Part shown: in pieces, positions 62,745 to 64,000 of the stretch
Position numbering within the stretch: position 1 is the first letter of the stretch
Layout: the number at the start of each line of letters is the position of its first letter
Notes under the pieces: model-generated
Databases searched by the model: none
What the model saw: the letters and a program-made list of their open reading frames with translations, nothing else
What the model was told of the DNA's origin: nothing
Source of the DNA: Tribonema minus
Lineage: Eukaryota > Sar > Xanthophyceae > Tribonematales > Tribonemataceae
Length of the DNA: 64,000 nt
Direction: 5' to 3'
NCBI GenBank assembly: GCA_017506865.1
Contig: JAFCMP010000539.1
Coordinates: forward strand, 124,001-188,000
Made by a program: the position numbers and the translations under genes

Positions 62745-63545
62745 TCATTACCTGGCGCACTCATATGCGGCGGCTGCCGCGGCCGAGATCATGGGCTCAC
62801 CACAACTTCAACGCACGTGCCGCGAGCCGCGTAAGCCTCTTTGTACCATAGCCCTAGCCAAGCTAGAAGTATATCTAGCTGTTCATGGCAGATTTGCTGT
62901 CTCAGACCCACTGCATTGTGCCCATCACACACCAGCAGCAACAGAGTTGCCATAGAAACATGTCCGCACCGAGTTTGCGGCAGCCACCGCAGCATGAACC
63001 ATGGCCTCCAGCACCACATTAACAACAAACCCTAACCCTAACAACAAACTCATATGACCACGCAGACACACAAGGTACACTCATTGGCAGCAGCCACAGA
63101 AGCACAAATCAAGGGCTCCCCTGCGCTCTCCACGCACACGCCAGTGTCCTTTAAGCCTAAGTGAGCTTGAACAGACTGTTAGAGCAAGTCTGCTGTGGTG
63201 GCAGACGCAGCACATCACCACATCTACGATGACATCCTTTGCAAACAGTTCCCGTACCTCATTGGCAGCAGCCACGGCGGCATAGATCATGGGCTCTCCC
63301 GCGAGCTCTGCACTTGCGCCGCGCGCCACTGTGCTCTCGCCTCCACTGCACTTCAACAGGCTGCATGCATCAAATCTGCTGTGGCGATAGACGCACCATA
63401 TCACCACCACTACATCCACAATACTTGAAGTTATAACTTCCTTTGCAAACTGTCCCGTACCTCGTTAGCAGCAGCCACAGCTGCATAAATCATGGGCTCC
63501 CTGCGAGCTCCGCGCACGCGCCGCGCGCCATTGTGCTCCAACTAT
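62745..63545 (-). repeat. array of five decayed copies of the 3' edge of the RWD exon
   Basis: Copies at about 63458-63545, 63243-63335, 63072-63150, 62968-63020 and 62745-62832. The two nearest the exon are almost intact over the last 30 codons (G-A/S-AELAGEPMIYAAVAAANE) and keep a GAG|GTACGG donor. The farther ones are progressively degraded (e.g. EAMVHAAVAAANS|GTGCGG). The intact exon edge is at 63685. The spacing is about 80-220 bp, and inter-copy sequence contains AACTTCAACTT motifs. Confidence 0.9.
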
Positions 63546-63600
63546 GAACCAAACTTCAACTTGTACTTCAACTTGAACTTCAATTTGAACTTCAACGAGC
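63540..63600. repeat. AACTTCAA microsatellite
   Basis: ACTTCAACTTGTACTTCAAC continuing as alternating AACTTCAA/TTGAACTT units, part of the intron following the RWD exon. The same AACTTCAA/TTGAAGTT motif recurs in many introns of this region. Confidence 0.8.
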
Positions 63601-63684
63601 TGTTTGCTGCAACTCCTCTGACAGATTCAGCGCATCACCACCATCACAACCACGATAACTTCCTTGACAAAACAGTCCCCACAC

Positions 63685-64000
63685 CTCATTTGCAGCAGCC
63701 ACGGCGGCATAGATCATGGGCTCCCCCGCGAGCTCCGCGCACGCGCCGCGCGCCGCCGCCAGCACCCCCGCCTGCGCCGCCGACGAGAACTCCATCATGT
63801 TGAGCGCGTGCACGAGCGCTGCCGCGGGGGGCGCGTCCGGGTACCGCGGCGGCAGCACGAAGCGCAGCGCGACGGGCCGCGGCAGCGCTCCGCGCCACTC
63901 CAGCGCCACGCTGCACGCGCGCTGCTGCTGCGCCGCCGTCGCCGCCGCTGCCGCTGTCGGCGTTGCGGCGACGGGCTGTTGTTCGCGCGCGAACTCGCCG
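63685..64000 (-). CDS. RWD-domain protein exon (partial, runs off the window)
   Basis: Minus-strand exon with donor GAG|GTGTGG at 63684. It encodes VALRFVLPPRYPDAPPAA, the RWD signature strand and YPxxxP turn, followed by helices LAAARGACAELAGEPMIYAA and VAAANE, which match the end of RWD domains (GxPMIxxLVEA). RWD domains bind partners in GCN2, IMPACT, RNF25 and some helicases. Which protein this is cannot be told. An Ala/Gln-rich stretch precedes it. Its 3' edge is the source of the copy array in the next intron. Confidence 0.7.

Noticed and set aside
58895..63545. CRISPR-like arrays from regularly spaced repeats
   Set aside because: Units are decayed exon edges with variable spacing in a eukaryotic intron. 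There are no short identical repeats with unique spacers.

Overview
The window is nuclear DNA from a GC-rich, intron-bearing eukaryotic microbe, most likely a unicellular alga. Evidence: GT-AG introns with coding exons that join in phase, scattered CCCTAA/TTAGGG-type telomeric repeats, long C/G homopolymers, an F-box-like/ankyrin gene, a eukaryotic Obg-type GTPase and ubiquitin-protease fragments. I cannot fix the phylum from sequence alone. There is no prokaryotic operon structure.

Layout. 0-5.9 kb: a decayed ABCB transporter, a minus-strand ubiquitin-protease-like exon, a CCCH zinc-finger exon and a long degenerate minisatellite. 6.0-16.1 kb (minus): a Ty3/Gypsy-type LTR retrotransposon carrying a complete-looking cytosine-C5 DNA methyltransferase domain between Gag and protease, an intact RT-RNaseH-integrase Pol and a small Tudor-like third ORF; only the 3' LTR is recognisable. 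16.2-17.1 kb (plus): the 3' exons of a ubiquitin protease. 17.5-33.8 kb: an island with virus-like gene content (a 411-codon unknown, a GH26 glycosidase, an EF-hand protein, compactly overlapping genes, a tyrosine recombinase, a dCMP-deaminase-like protein, membrane proteins). It contains two clusters of a 120-bp repeat in inverted orientation and is invaded by three copies of one non-LTR retrotransposon with a restriction-like endonuclease (RLE). Two of these copies split genes and leave clear target-site duplications. 34.1-38.2 kb: a host terminal exon and a second, different RLE-type retrotransposon. 38.7-40.3 kb: a damaged F-box-like/ankyrin gene. 41.6-47.0 kb (minus): a multi-exon gene whose last exons look like a tyrosine-recombinase fold with an altered box II. 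49-53.4 kb (plus): two well-modelled host genes (a three-exon conserved unknown and an SH3BGR/glutaredoxin-like protein). 56.4-62.5 kb (minus): a YGR210/YchF-like Obg GTPase. 63.7-64 kb (minus): an RWD-domain exon.

The most unusual signal is at 58-64 kb. Introns next to intact exons carry tandem, decaying copies of the neighbouring exon edge together with its splice site: copies of 5' edges lie upstream of their exon and copies of 3' edges lie downstream. The virus-like island is the second main point of interest. It appears inactive, since its recombinase is broken by an insertion plus a frameshift, and I could not find capsid, packaging ATPase or DNA polymerase genes in the window.
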